Shown: in pieces, positions 1 through 11,475 of the stretch
Layout of the letters: every line of letters starts with the position of its first letter
How positions within the stretch are numbered: the stretch's first letter is position 1
Source: Candidula unifasciata
Taxonomy: Eukaryota; Mollusca; Gastropoda; Stylommatophora; Geomitridae
NCBI GenBank assembly: GCA_905116865.2
Contig: CAJHNH020004868.1
Coordinates: 423,761 to 487,760, forward strand
Length of the DNA stretch: 64,000 nt
Direction: 5' to 3'
Program-made: the position numbers and the translations under genes
The notes under the pieces: generated by a model
The model's input: the letters and a program-made list of their open reading frames with translations, nothing else
Database searches by the model: none
What the model was told of the DNA's origin: nothing

Positions 1-1206
1 ATAAGGAAGAATTTTTGAAATATGTTAATATTTCCTACACAAACAATTAAGAGGTGAAATTATGGTAAGTTAAGAACAGTTTTCTAACTAAAAGAGCCTG
101 CACTAACCAGATACCATATAATATATATCGGGTGAACAGACTGCGGTTTTATTTTTAATGTTAAAGGCAGCAATGCTTTTCTAAACCAGTAGCTAATGTA
201 TAGGAGTCAGCGGAAATTAAATCTAGTACCAAGCAGTTACTTACAACTCTCATTGCTAGTTATTCGCGTTATCTCTGACAGTAGCTTCTTAGTACCTACT
301 ATCATCACTACAACTGTACCAGTAGCGACAGCCGTAACGATTATTCTAGATAGGTTATCACGTGATATTTTCTCCGCTTCTTCCCTTTGCTGTTAAGAGT
401 ATGCTAGCAATGTAGTACTAGTAACTTGTAGCTTTCACACGTAACAGTTTCAACCTGAGTCGCGTAAATATGCAGCGAGTGTTCTCTTTATTATGTTCTA
501 GACGTAAGATAAGAGGCGTATTTGTAATAAAAAGTAATCAGTAATTGCCGCTGCTTATTACGCAAATTACCTATTTGTTTAAACATTGTAAACAATGGAA
601 CATCTGAAGAATTCTAAGTGCATTTACAATGAATATATTTCCGTTACTTATTTCGATTAAAACTTAAATTGTAACATCTTTCAAACATAAAAAACATCAA
701 AAGGATTAAGATGTTACTTGCAAAAAACCGCAAGACATTGATACTGACAACAATCATATCATTTGTTTAACAGAAACTTATTATACACAGACAACAATAG
801 GTGGAAAACGAACACCAGGAAAAAAACCAAGGATATCGCTTACCGTCATTTAAAAAAGACAGCCTGAAGCTTTCCATCGCCATCTTTGGGGTGACGATAG
901 TCTTTGCTCGCCGACGCACTGTGCCTGTCTCATAGGATTCCAGATCCTGACAAAAGCATAATTAGTTCATTATAGTCTCAGTACATATAAGAAATGAATA
1001 GTAATGGCTATAACTACAGGACCTTTTTAATGGAAATCAGACATTAAACAAACAAAGGCAGACTACAAAACATACACAGAAGAGGATTAGGAAATGTGTT
1101 AACAATGATGGGGGAGATCATGGGGCCAGGGTCTCACAATCATAAAGGATATAACACAGAGGCCTGATTTAGTGGATAGCCTATGATTTACTGTGGGATA
1201 AAGGGC
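1..1206. other. Unique sequence, no gene recognised
   Basis: AT-rich sequence with stop codons in all frames. The only open frame of note (196-396, plus) is 66 codons, serine/valine/isoleucine rich, and matches nothing I recognise. No repeat family found elsewhere in the window occurs here. Confidence 0.6.
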
Positions 1207-1370
1207 TGAAGAAGGAGAAGAAGACGAAGAAGAAGAAGAAGAAGAAGAAGAAGAAGAAGAAGAAGAAGAAGAAGAAGAAGAAGAAGAAGAAGAAGAAGAA
1301 GAAGAAGAAATAGAAGAAGAAGAAGAAGAAGAAGAAGAAGAAGAAGAAGAAGAAGAAGAAGAAGAAGAAG

Positions 1371-1401
<31 letters not shown>

Positions 1402-1446
1402 GCGAGGAGGAGGAGGAGGACGACGACGATGACTAAGAAGAAGAAA
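1207..1446 (+). repeat. (GAA)n microsatellite with AGG/CGA edge
   Basis: Nearly pure GAA repeats run from about 1,220 to 1,400 with one TAG interruption near 1,311. They are flanked by degenerate GAA, AGG and CGA triplets up to 1,446. The polyserine frame on the minus strand across this tract is a repeat artefact, not a gene. Confidence 0.97.
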
Positions 1447-1504
1447 TGCTATTAGTGAATACACATTTGATTGCTAAATATAATGTTAACAAAGATACCA
1501 ATAC

Positions 1505-1566
1505 GATGTTTACTACTGCTGCTGTTGTCGCTGCTGTACGACTACTACTACTACCACCAACACCAC
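1505..1566 (+). repeat. Degenerate CTG/CTA/CCA trinucleotide tract
   Basis: An imperfect run of CTG, CTA and CCA triplets. It lies about 60 bp after the GAA microsatellite and may be a separate decayed triplet repeat. Confidence 0.8.
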
Positions 1567-2763
1567 TAGGGCCGTATTTAGGCACACTGCAACACATGCA
1601 GCTTCACAGGGCTGTGCAACATTTGATGGTCTGGGAAATTCCACAACTTACTGTATGTAGCATGTAAACGAACTAAAACGCTGAAGCTTAGCTGAGGAAG
1701 GAGAGTGCGTAACCCGAGTGACTGTACATGGGCGTAATACACCATAAATATGAGCCGACGACTACTATTCTTACTGCAACCACCACGACCATAAATATTA
1801 CGTTTGTTTTACTTAGATATGCACCACCAACAAACACATGTGAAATATGGAAACAATAAAAACGAAACGTAAATATTCAGCGGGGGGCGTACACCAATTA
1901 CGTAAAGAGAACCGGGCCGTGTCTGCTTCCTTGCACATATACACTACGAAGATATACTACTAAGTGCATGTTAACTTTGCATTACTTTAAAAAAAAAGGG
2001 GGGGGGGGTGAGGGAGCGGGTTGATGAGGAATGCTGTTCACATAGGCACTGGAACCTAGGGGGAAAAGGAGCGGGAGGGAAAACAACTAGATCCCCCCCC
2101 CCGCCCCTTTTTTTTTCTTTATCGGGAGGCAGGTTGACCCTGATTATTTTGCAAGAAGACTAAGATCCCTTGTAACAACTGATATTTATTTTCTTTTATA
2201 TTAATTGCTTTCACATTTCGTATTATTTCGAGTAAATTATTAAATTTACTTCGTATTTGATAATTCACATTTACATATAATATATTAAATTTAGCGCAGT
2301 AAAAATAATCACATTTATAAAGATAATATAATAATAATAATGCGCCCAATGACAAAGATATATGTATATAACATGCTCGACATAATATGAAATGTAAGAA
2401 CAAATACTTGAAAAGATCATTTCTATTCATGGTTAATGGTCGGTCTTAGCCTCTTTACAAGAGTTAATGGGTGGGGGGGGGGGTCTCTTTGAATTGGGGG
2501 CGGGGGTTGGCACAAAAACAGAGACATATCTCTAATCAATAATGTGTATAGAAAATCTGTAGCTAGCAGAGTGGAGGAGGCCAATGGTTTATCACATAAT
2601 TGAGAACATAGGGGGGCTGCACTGGTCTGAGCTCCAAAACATGTTTGGCATGAGTAGTAAGGAGGGCGTGGTTGATGGTGGGACTCAGCTCCCTCCCCCA
2701 GTGTCTCCTAATTTTTTGCTGGGGTGAGGGGAGGGATGAAACGCTCAAGATTTACACAGTGTT
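1567..2763. other. Unique AT-rich sequence with homopolymer runs
   Basis: No gene is recognised. The stretch contains an A run followed directly by a G run (about 1,989-2,008), a C run followed by a T run (about 2,093-2,116), and another G run near 2,472-2,482. The open frames here (2,119-2,430 and 2,563-2,748, both minus) have no recognisable domain. Confidence 0.6.
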
Positions 2764-3110
2764 ACACACTAGCTCACTTCTGATCGGTAGACATTGAGCC
2801 ACGTGGCTTGGCACAAGGTTACGGAGGTATTCCGCAATGCTGTTATATATTTGTTGTATATTTCAGCGCGCCATCGCTTTTAATACTCTGAAAAAAATGG
2901 ACAAATTGGGTCTAATAAAACTCCCCTAGAGAGTGCTTCAACCTATGTCACATGCATTCTCTTTCTCGGAATGAAAAGGTAAATGCAAGACAACCCAGAA
3001 AGCAAACAACAAATCAGCACACCCGTAGCCTGCAGGAAAGTAGACCAGCCCAACACACCGATGAATTAAACGTGACCTACATTTTTTGGGGAGACCAACG
3101 TTAGTTTTAC
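2764..3110 (+). repeat. Dispersed repeat family I, copy 1
   Basis: About 345 bp align in the same orientation with 13,917-14,262. Both start ACACACTAGCTCA and share TTCCGCAATGC, a central block around GGTAAATGCAAGACAA, and a right end around CGTGACCTAC. The copies are clearly diverged, so this is an old interspersed repeat. No terminal inverted repeat, tRNA head or coding frame is visible, so its class is unknown. The right end falls within a few bases of 3,110. Confidence 0.8.
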
Positions 3111-3567
3111 CAAATTGTTGTAAATTCATGGATCTCTAACAGCGAGTGTTAAATTCACACATAGGAAAATGAACTTTGCATCGGGTTTTCTACAAATAAG
3201 TTATTTGTAATCGCAGTCACTGAAAAGTAAGCAAGAGGAAAGGAAGTAGATCAAGTGGCGTGACCTCCCTATTCTCGGCGTTTCTACCTCACACAGCCAT
3301 TATTTTATATATACAACGCTTACGTAAAGTTATTACTTACACATTGGATAATTCACGTCTTTAGTAGCATCACACATCTCACACAAAACTGGCTTTAATT
3401 ACACGCACTGCAAATAATTAACGTCACAACCACGGATATCCGGTAATAATTAGCCGCCATAACACTGCATGTGTTTTGTTTCGCTATGTGTGTTACAACT
3501 TTTGTAGACAGCATCAAGTCAATGAACGAGTGTGTGGGTGTGTGTATGAATGTCTGTGTCTGCTCGC

Positions 3568-3573
<6 letters not shown>

Positions 3574-3613
<40 letters not shown>
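3574..3613 (+). repeat. (GT)n microsatellite
   Basis: About 20 uninterrupted GT dinucleotides, preceded by a short GC-alternating stretch. Cysteine/valine and histidine/threonine frames across it are artefacts. Confidence 0.97.
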
Positions 3614-3615
<2 letters not shown>

Positions 3616-3907
3616 TGGTTTTATTGTCGAAGACATTTATCCCCCAAATGATGGCGCCGGTTTCAAGTGAATCAGGAAATGGTGCGCTCCAACACATGGA
3701 CAGCGGAAATGTAAATAATTTGCCATTGTTTACAGAATATGCTACCTGATTAACTGCGTGCTGGTGGAAACAGAACGTGGTGGGGAAACTGAATGTGCAA
3801 GCACGATTTCGTGCCTAGCTGTCCGTTTCTGTCGGCATCACGGCTGCCATGTTGGTGATGACTGGAGAGATAGCAGTGATAATGATTGTAGAGTTTTACA
3901 AGATTGT

Positions 3908-4245
3908 GTTTAGGTTTAGGTTTAGACGACAGATCAACATCATGGCACAAAGGGGGGAGGGGGGGGACCCATAAGTGCTCCGTTCTACTTCTGACTCAGG
4001 CCTGAGTCTGACTAATCTCAGTACACTGCACAAACTCCGTAGGACCGGCGAGGATCCCAGGCAGCGCCGTTAGGCTACTCTTTTCGATTTCCAACTGCTA
4101 TGATCGTCTTACTACCCATAGACCGGGGGGGGGGGGAGGGGCAACTAAAAGTCCATGTAAAAAAATCCCAGCCTTCAACGGGGCCTGAACGCGGGACCTC
4201 CAGCACTCGAGGCGGACTCCATGCCTTGAGATCACGCAGCTCCCT
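3908..4245 (-). mobile_element. SINE family C, copy 1
   Basis: On the minus strand this reads as a tRNA-like head with a B-box-like segment GCGTTCAGGCCCC, a body with GGATCCTCGCCGGTCC, and a 3' end GAACGGAGCACTTATGG. It ends in a (CTAAAC)n tail, seen on the plus strand as GTTTAGGTTTAGGTTTAG at 3,908. Further copies lie at 19,069, 37,650, 49,959 and 51,118. G homopolymer runs interrupt this copy near 3,953-3,966 and 4,126-4,136. The A box is weak. Confidence 0.8.
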
Positions 4246-4837
4246 AAACAAGATTACATCACAATGTTAACACAGGTCCCAATGAAAACCACGACTCGTA
4301 CAAGATTGTATTTGAGGCTGGCTAACGAAACAGGCGATGGGTGGAAGAGATCATTTAGCACAGAATATTATGAAAACAGTTCAGTCCGGGTGAGTAATAG
4401 GAGTAGGCTTCACATCACAATCATGAACGATTTAATAAGCATTCCATATGTAACGCACTTATTAGCATACGATACAAGCGAACAATGAAAAGTTACGGCC
4501 CTTGCCTGGCACACCTATTTCTGGCTAGTATGCAATTTTTGTATTCACACGTGCTTCAGAGCTTCAACCGCTCAGAAAAGAGAGGCCTCGGGTAATAAGA
4601 GATATGTATTCTTGTTTGTATATGTAACAGTGTCTATCCATGTCAAATACTGATGAAGATTTTCTAGCAGCAGTGCTTACTTGTCTTTCCTGATTATGAT
4701 ATTGTAAAGACGACCAGCTTTACTTCTCGTTTGGTTCCATATCTTTTTAAAGGGCGATGGTACAAGTTCCAATGAAAATACACACAATCACTTATCTGTA
4801 AAATGACGTTTGTTAAACACATATCCAGAAAGAATGT
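4246..4837. other. Unique sequence
   Basis: No gene recognised. A 74-codon plus-strand frame (4,264-4,488) reads as ordinary mixed-composition peptide, but it has no domain I know and no other support. Confidence 0.5.
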
Positions 4838-5105
4838 TGAATTAGGAATTGACATCATAGCACTCGGGACACCACCATAAGTGCTTCGTCCCCATTTTCA
4901 GCAGCTAGCGAAGAGTTCCAAATCCGATGGCACGAGTAACTGTCTGACTGTATATCCGTCTCGTCTTTCCCCTGATTCTCAAGCGTAGGACAGATCCCCT
5001 TGTAACTACTCGCAGTACCATTCTCCTCAGACGGTAATGATCTATCTTTGCCTTGGCACTTTTCACTCGCTCCTAAAGGGCACAAATATCCAGAACATGT
5101 CTGGA
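4838..5105 (-). repeat. Dispersed repeat family H, copy 1
   Basis: The reverse complement aligns with 35,950-36,215 over about 260 bp. Shared blocks include GGAACTCTTCGCT, GAGACGGAT and GAGCACTTATGG-like sequence, and both end in a motif equivalent to TCCTAATTCAAC. The last 70 bp resemble the 3' end of SINE family C and the repeat at 35,095, which suggests a shared 3' module. No head promoter is recognisable. Confidence 0.75.
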
Positions 5106-5235
5106 CAGTAGAAGCTCTAAGTGTATGCACAGTTACAGAAAGTCCTATTTAACCATTAATGCACATAATGTGCATAATAATGCCTGATTATGTTTCTTCT
5201 TCTTTAAAGTAAATGCGTGTAGAATGGTCATCGTG

Positions 5236-5279
5236 CCCCCTCCCCCCCCCCCCCCCCCCCACCCCCCCCCCCCCCCCCC
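5236..5279 (+). repeat. Poly-C tract
   Basis: Forty-four bases of C with single T and A interruptions. It is one of several unusually long dG:dC homopolymers in the window. Confidence 0.95.
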
Positions 5280-5471
5280 GCGGACTTCTGGTTCGTGTCC
5301 CGCCATTAATTTCAGACTAAGGTTTCCCTCTAGGTCATAATGCTAAAATTTCATAAATGATCTCATGTTGCTTCTCCTCTGTACGAACTTCGATGTTATC
5401 AAAACATACTATAGTTGTCCGCTATTCGTGACATGCAAAAGGGATATGGACTTTGTTTTCACGTGGGTAAT

Positions 5472-5645
5472 TAGCGTCTGTGGACTGGGCGTTGCGAATG
5501 CGCATCGTAATGCCAAGGTCAATCCCAACTGCATACGACTTGGCAGCAGACCACCTTGCATTGGTTTAAACAGTGGTATCGAGAGCTGACCATGTTGTAG
5601 GAATGGCAAACTATTTAAAGTTAAACTGCCTAATAACATCGCGAG

Positions 5646-5685
<40 letters not shown>

Positions 5686-5760
5686 ACACACACACAAACA
5701 ATACACACACACACACACACACACACAATGCTGAGGTTGGTTCCAAACTTCCTGTAAAGG
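5472..5760 (+). mobile_element. SINE family D, copy 1
   Basis: A tRNA-like head (GGGCGTTGCGAATGCGC, then a B-box-like GTCAATCCCA) is followed by GGCAGCAGACC, TGGTATCGAGAGCTGACC and GCAAACTA. The copy ends in AATGCTGAGGTTGGTTCC and CCTGTAAAGG. Between the body and this conserved 3' end lies a (CA)n microsatellite of about 80 bp. Other copies have a different filling, or almost none, at the same place. Confidence 0.8.
5645..5728 (+). repeat. (CA)n microsatellite inside SINE D
   Basis: CA dinucleotides with a GC-alternating start and two AA(T/C)A interruptions. It occupies the variable interior of the family D copy at 5,472-5,760. Confidence 0.95.
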
Positions 5761-5776
5761 AAACGTAGTTAACTCT

Positions 5777-6105
5777 TTTCATCATCATCAGTTCTCGTTA
5801 TGCCTAGTGGCACATGAGGCTTCAGAGAGGACTTTCCATGCTTTCCTGTCCTGTGCAATATTTAGTGCAGTTTTCCATGTCAAAGATGCCGCACTCAGGT
5901 CACTCTCCATCGTTCGTCTCCATGTTGTTTTTGGGCGCCCCTGTTTTCTCTTTCCCTCTGGTGTCCATGTGAGAGCTGTTTTGGCAGGTATAACTCTATT
6001 AAACAGTGATAATTTTGAACAGTTCAATTCTTTTAGACATCCTAATTGCAACTGTTATGTCCTTGGGGTTATCGCAACTCCTCTATAAAACCACATTTCT
6101 ACAAC
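5777..6105 (-). pseudogene. LINE 3' end, C-terminal tail of reverse transcriptase ORF
   Basis: The minus-strand frame from 6,051 to 5,788 contains WTPEGKRKQGRPKTTWRRT followed by a tryptophan/arginine tail ending RHNEN and a stop. GKRKxGRPxxTWRR is a familiar C-terminal motif of non-LTR retrotransposon polyproteins in marine invertebrates. The stop is embedded in a (TGA)n run, so the 3' untranslated tail is nearly absent, as in the LINE ending at 13,078. Further upstream (about 6,105-6,060) the sequence reads EMWFYRG, which resembles a more N-terminal part of some LINE tails. That suggests an internal deletion or a junction of two fragments. No RT catalytic motif is present. Confidence 0.8.
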
Positions 6106-6751
6106 TTTCAGATCATTCTGCCTAATCTGATCAACGAACTTGATTCACTTCCATACTCTAAGATTAATTTCGCACAGTTATCAAAGATTATGATACGGGC
6201 AGAGTTTTGCTTGTCTGTCTGTTTACATATTTATCTCTCTGTCTGTCTATACGTTTGTTGTCCGTCTGTCACACGGTGTTAAATACAGGTTCATATGAGA
6301 ACCACGATTCACACAAATAATCCAGTATAATCATTGTACTAAAAGAGTGTCTTGGAAACGATGACGTGTTCCGTTTAGAAATAGTCACTCACTGTTAACG
6401 AAATACGATCTAACATCAAGTACTTGGATAAATGGCCGTATTGCGTGTCAGTTGTCTACTTGACCCTACAATTTATTACTTCTTGATGACTGCAGAAAGT
6501 TTCACAGCAAGCTTGCGTCATTAAGTGGCGCAAGAAACTTCACGCTACAAAACTACGTGCTGTTTGTCCATCGTATTTTACCAGCCATCAAACGAACATG
6601 TGACACTGAATCCCCAGGCCGTTATAATGCATCGAAATGCCACTGTAATAGTAATATGTGTCAAAATATTTACAGAACAACTAATTTATAAACATGACGT
6701 TTTCTGCAACATGGGAACAAATTAACTGCCTCATGATTTAGAATCGTGCGG

Positions 6752-6753
<2 letters not shown>
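6106..6753. other. Unique sequence
   Basis: No gene recognised. A weak CTGT-rich stretch lies near 6,215-6,265. Confidence 0.55.

Positions 6754-6793
<40 letters not shown>
6754..6793 (+). repeat. Poly-G tract
   Basis: Forty uninterrupted G residues. This is a possible G-quadruplex former or a sequencing/assembly artefact. Confidence 0.95.
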
Positions 6794-6794
<1 letters not shown>

Positions 6795-7024
6795 GAGACA
6801 AAACCAGCTGTCGCTTAGACTGAAATTAGGCCGTCTCTGCTATAAACATGTCGACAGACAGTGGTATGCAAAACTGCAATATTGTTAGGAAATTGTCAGT
6901 CGAAGATGAATTACAGAGACAGCTCATTCGGAAAACATCTTGGCAATCATACAGCATTCAAATTCATGAAGTAAATAACTCTAATTACTGACCAGACCAT
7001 TCTAGAATATGAACCAACGAACAG

Positions 7025-7155
7025 CAGCAACAGATGGAAGAAAAGGAAAAAGAGTAGTAGCAGCAGCAACCGCTGTAGTAGTAGCAGCTGCTGCAGTAGT
7101 AGCAGCAGTAGAAGAAGATGATGGTGGTGGTTAAGATAATGATGATGATGATTAA
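7025..7155 (+). repeat. Degenerate AGC/AGT/GAT trinucleotide tract
   Basis: Mixed AGC, AGT, GAA and GAT/GGT triplets over about 130 bp, without a long pure run. Confidence 0.8.
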
Positions 7156-8234
7156 ATCAATGCAGCTTCGTCAAATAGGTACATAAGGTACGTATAAAAA
7201 AGGAAAGCTGCGACGAAGTGAACTAGTCACACCGCTTCCTAACTGCTGTGTAACCCATGTTATATATTCTACCATTCACACCCTTTACTCGTGTATGTGT
7301 TTCAATCATTTCTTTCCGGCTGCTCCCCCAGCCTGCACTAACACGCTAAATTCAGCGATCATATTTCACAAATTACAAATTTTTCTGCTCCTGTTTGTGT
7401 TCTGCAGCTGGCATTTTTCCATGATGAGATACCTGACAATCAACGCGTTTTTTCGCTATTCTGTTCTCTTTTCTTTTGTCTGAATCTTGCTGCTTGTTGT
7501 TGTAATAAATCCCACCATTTCCATTATGTCTGATTAGTCGTTTGCGATAGGAAACAGGGCAGGGTCATGGTTCGTGGTTAAGACCTTTTTGACTGGTTTG
7601 ATGGCAATGCACTGGGTCTTATTAGAGGAGGGAATGTGTTTATTTGGCCCTGGTCTGTCCATCCTTATTAAACTGTATCCGAAATTGCTTTCCTAAAGTT
7701 AAACCCAGGCGACATTATAGAGACGAAACTCACAGACTTCCCCCAGAAAAAGTCAAGTCGCCCCAAAAAGAAAGATATTTTTTTTTCCCGATTGTGGCTT
7801 TGGACGAAACAATCTTCTACTTGCTATAGGCTTTACGTTTTTCGCCGCGAAAGAGATGTATGTCCATAATGTGCTTCCGCGTCCTAGAGAGCATCGGTTT
7901 AAAGTGCAGTCTTAATCAACTGTTTTTATCGATCTTCATAGTTGGGGGAGTGGGGGAAATGGGGGTGGGCATTTGAGCATTAGGTTTACAGAAAAAAAAA
8001 AAGTAAAGTACTTTTTAACGTCATTAGCACATCGGAGACCAATATTTAATAAACCGTTAGTATTCCATTAGCGATATGTTCAATAACAACAGCGACCGTA
8101 TGTACTTCCATGAATATTTATTGGTTTGTTATAAGGCTGGTTCTATCTGTGACCCATAGTTAAATTTTAAAAATCAACATCGGAATCGAAGCTAAGACCT
8201 TTAGGCCTATAGACAATACCGCGGTTTCCTATAC
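7156..8234. other. Unique sequence
   Basis: No gene recognised. Short frames at 7,295-7,483 and 7,644-7,829 have no domain I know. A short A run lies near 7,991. Confidence 0.55.
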
Positions 8235-8433
<199 letters not shown>

Positions 8434-8506
<73 letters not shown>

Positions 8507-8522
8507 TATATATATATATTTA
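8434..8522 (+). repeat. (TA)n microsatellite
   Basis: About 85 bp of TA dinucleotides directly following the palindrome, with one GATA interruption. Confidence 0.95.
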
Positions 8523-8924
8523 TACGGTTTAAGTAGTCCCAGTTTTCTAATACTAATTCATTATCATATCATTCTATCATATGTCATTAGAGCTCATAGT
8601 CTATTCCTCAGTATCGTTCTATCTTGTACAGTGAGTTCAATACCGTGGATGGAATCCAGTCCAGCCATGGTCAAATAATCAAACAACAGCCTGGTTTTTA
8701 AAAGGAGTGGGTGGTGGGGTGCAGGACAGCGTACAGTCGCAGCAGCACCCCATTTTACGATGAAGGATTCAAGGTATTTAGAACTTTAGAACGGTGATTT
8801 TAACAAACATTATCATCAATAGCAGCTTTTTCAAATGTATTAATTATGAGCTTTCAAAATTAGATACATTATGTGTTTAAATTTTTTTTAAATCTGATAT
8901 TAAACTGTTAAGTTAGTTGCGTAT
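8523..8924. other. Unique sequence
   Basis: No gene or repeat family recognised. Confidence 0.5.
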
Positions 8925-9142
8925 CCTTTACAGGACGTTGCAGAACCAACCCCAGCATTTTTAGCTGTTGTGGTTTTTTAATGCAAATTCAAGTCCAGTA
9001 GTTTGCCATAGCTTCTGGGCGGTCAGCTTCTCGATACCACTGTCGAAACCAACGCAAGGCGCAAGGGCCGCAGCTGGGATCGAATCCGACACCTCGGCAT
9101 TACAAAGCGCGCTCATAACGCCTAAGTCAGAGACGCCGACTA
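8925..9142 (-). mobile_element. SINE family D, copy 2
   Basis: On the minus strand it starts with a tRNA-like head: GACTTAGGCGTTATGAGCGC, then GTAATGCCGAGG and a B-box-like GGATTCGATCCC. It continues with TGGTATCGAGAAGCTGACC and ends in AATGCTGGGGTTGGTTCTGC and CCTGTAAAGG. The variable interior is only about 35 bp. This is the cleanest member for judging the tRNA-like promoter. Confidence 0.85.
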
Positions 9143-9779
9143 TTAAACTGTACAGAATTTTAATTTTAATCACTTAGTTGGCAGAGGGTGTGAAAATCGC
9201 CTATCATGGCAGCCTCTCACACCAAGAGATGTCATTGGTGTGCTAGGGTAGACCATAAGGCGAACACAAAATAATAATAACAGTAAGACTCTAACCTGCA
9301 TGCATGCCGTAAGAGGCGAGTAAGAAGCGTTGACATGAGAATGGCTACTTTTTTTTCAAGTTTTAAACTAGCTGCAAAATTCAACCAATCTTGAACAAGT
9401 CTACAAATGACTTGTTTGCTTTAGGTAGACAGACTACATATGGAAAATAAGATCAAGTTAGATGTGATAGAAACTGAAAGCAATGCATATAATCGTGCAA
9501 ACAGAATGTTGCTCAGGGATATCCAGAGCCAAAGAAATAGAAGAAAACCAAAAACACTTAAAGAGAATAGGAGATTCCGATTTGAGAGATGCCGTTGGGA
9601 AAATAGGAAGGGGGATATAGGGTGGTCGGGGCTTGACAGCCAATGGTTGGAAGATTTGCCGTAAATTGGCTGAGGCCACTACTTCATTGGGGATGAAGGG
9701 AGTGAGGTGAAGGAGGTGGTGGTAGGTGTGTTAAATATTAATTATATTAAATTCTAATTTTTATAAAATATATTAAAAC
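9143..9779. other. Mostly unique sequence
   Basis: No gene is supported. Near 9,299-9,320 the motif CATGCCGTAAGAGGCGAG resembles part of SINE family G. The plus frame 9,440-9,664 is arginine/asparagine rich with no recognised domain, and the same stretch is open on the other strand. Confidence 0.45.
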
Positions 9780-9980
9780 AACCACGGCAGTCTAGTGGCA
9801 TTTATCCAACATCGAACCAGCCTTAAACATTGGTACCAGGTCAAGTCCTGGCAAGCTGAGTCGGCCAAATTGATGTTGACTAAGTCATCAGTTGAGATCT
9901 GATTGCAATACACACACAAAAATATGTGTCTATCCTCAAGTGCCTGATGTGCCACTTGCGGTTGTTGTTTTTTCCCCGAC
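9780..9980 (+). mobile_element. Possible tRNA-like SINE
   Basis: GGCAGTCTAGTGGCA could be an A box and AGGTCAAGTCC a B box about 40 bp later, with the spacing expected of a tRNA-derived promoter. I found no second copy in this window, so this rests on the promoter-like motifs alone. Confidence 0.4.
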
Positions 9981-10559
9981 ACATTTTTCACACTTATCGG
10001 CCTTGACTGTTAAGTACTAACTCCTCACATATTTTAGACTACGATAAAACGAGATGGAGAGAGACAGTTCTCTTCCTCGCCAGCTTTGACCAAATTTGTC
10101 AGAAAATTCTGAAATTAATCCAGCACTAATTCTGCGAGGCTGGGCCTAACCTAGAGCCCCAGGGGTTCAAAAACACACCAAAAAATACTGCCACTGAAAG
10201 CCATTAAAATCTGGTAAAATATTGCCTGTTATTCCTTAGTATTGAATCTACTGATTTTTAGCGCAGAAGGAGAGTGTGAAATCCCGTCGCCGCGACTGTT
10301 TTTATAAATCAAGACTCCGGGAGAGAATTAGACCAGCTATCTGTAAGTCAATAATAATAGCAGGAAATACTGTCATCATTCGACTAGATCCATTCTGATC
10401 CCAACACATGGCAATAGCAAGTTATCCACAGGCAATAATTTAGGTCATTTATATCTGTGGCACGGATTGACTTTAAAAAAAATCTATTCGCTACTACTAG
10501 GCATGGAAATAAATAGAGACTAAAGTGATGATTAAAATATAAGTGCAGTGAAATAGGCA
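9981..10559. other. Unique sequence
   Basis: No gene or repeat family recognised. Confidence 0.5.
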
Positions 10560-10917
10560 TGCAATAAAATCTACAGTTTGAACTTAAAAAAGGGTATTAT
10601 GAACTTGAAGAGGAGAGAGAGAAGTACATTGAAGACATATGGAGCAATATAAAGACCGTTATCTTGGAGGCGGCAATCAGTAGTGCAGGATTAAACACGA
10701 GTGATAGAAAAGCATGTATAAGTAATGAGACCTGGCAGGGCATTCGGAATAGAAAGGCAGCAAACCTTGCGACATGTAATGCTGTGACAACACAAGATGA
10801 AATTAGAACTAAAGAAGATATAGGGAAAGAGACACTCGGGTCAAAAGTGCTGCAAGATAATAAAAAATAAAAACAGCATAAGTTGATAAACTGCCTGAAG
10901 AAGGGGAACAGGCAGCT

Positions 10918-11166
10918 GACTGACTGACTGACATTCTATACCACTAGGACATCACACAAGCGATAAACACCCGATGACACAAAGTGCCACCATGTGGATG
11001 AGGATCGCCGTGGAGAGGTCCCAGAAACCGCGTTCAGACAATTGGCCATATTTATGGCCTGCCTATATTGCGGCCCCTGACAAAAGCCAGAGTGGGGCTT
11101 CAAACAACAAAACATTTAGTCCTAAAAAGGACGAAACTAGATAATGTATCATCATCATATTTAAAA
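10918..11166 (-). mobile_element. Retroposon family B, copy 2, with target duplication
   Basis: Inserted into the LINE. Sense is taken as minus because that puts the (GTCA)n repeat at the 3' end. The flanks 10,907-10,917 and 11,167-11,177 are an 11-bp direct repeat with one mismatch (AACAGGCAGCT / AACATGCAGCT). Near the other end a stem GTCC/GGAC (11,119-11,122 / 11,129-11,132) encloses an A-rich loop. Shared internal blocks with other copies include CATGTGGATGAGGATC and GTGGGGCTTCAAA. No coding capacity. Confidence 0.85.
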
Positions 11167-11356
11167 AACATGCAGCTAAAGTGGAACATTCAAATTACGA
11201 AAGGGTCCAATCAAAATCAAAGATGACACAATGCTCGCATTTGATGTTGACTGAAGGAAAAGATAGGCACAACATTTCAAACAGACCTCAAACAAGCTGA
11301 CCAACTAGATTTAAGGACGTCAGAAGAAGAGATAAAAAGGACCACACTCTAGATAA

Positions 11357-11475
11357 ATGTAAGGTAAAGGATCTTTTTTTTTTTACGCCTTTAGGCGCAT
11401 TGGGCATATAGGGCTAGACCTACATTTTATAAACCAATCAGCACTTGATGAGTGATGTGGTCTGCATCACATGCA
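11357..11475 (-). mobile_element. SINE family E, 3' fragment
   Basis: This matches the 3' half of the copies at 19,470 and 37,228: on the plus strand GCCTTTAGGCGCATTGGGCA, then GACCTACATTTT and GTGGTCTGCATCAC. It sits within the LINE just before its reverse transcriptase. The tRNA-like head is missing. Confidence 0.75.

Noticed and set aside
1099..1464. 121-codon polyserine frame
   Set aside because: Translation of the GAA microsatellite on the opposite strand.
3908..3927. Telomere-like TTTAGG repeat
   Set aside because: Only three units, located at the tail of a SINE C copy and recurring in degenerate form at the other copies. It is a retroposon tail.
8925..9142. Genuine tRNA gene
   Set aside because: A and B boxes are present, but the sequence does not close into a cloverleaf by eye and belongs to a dispersed family. 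The heads at 22,790, 34,515, 37,492, 19,768 and 58,441 were rejected likewise.
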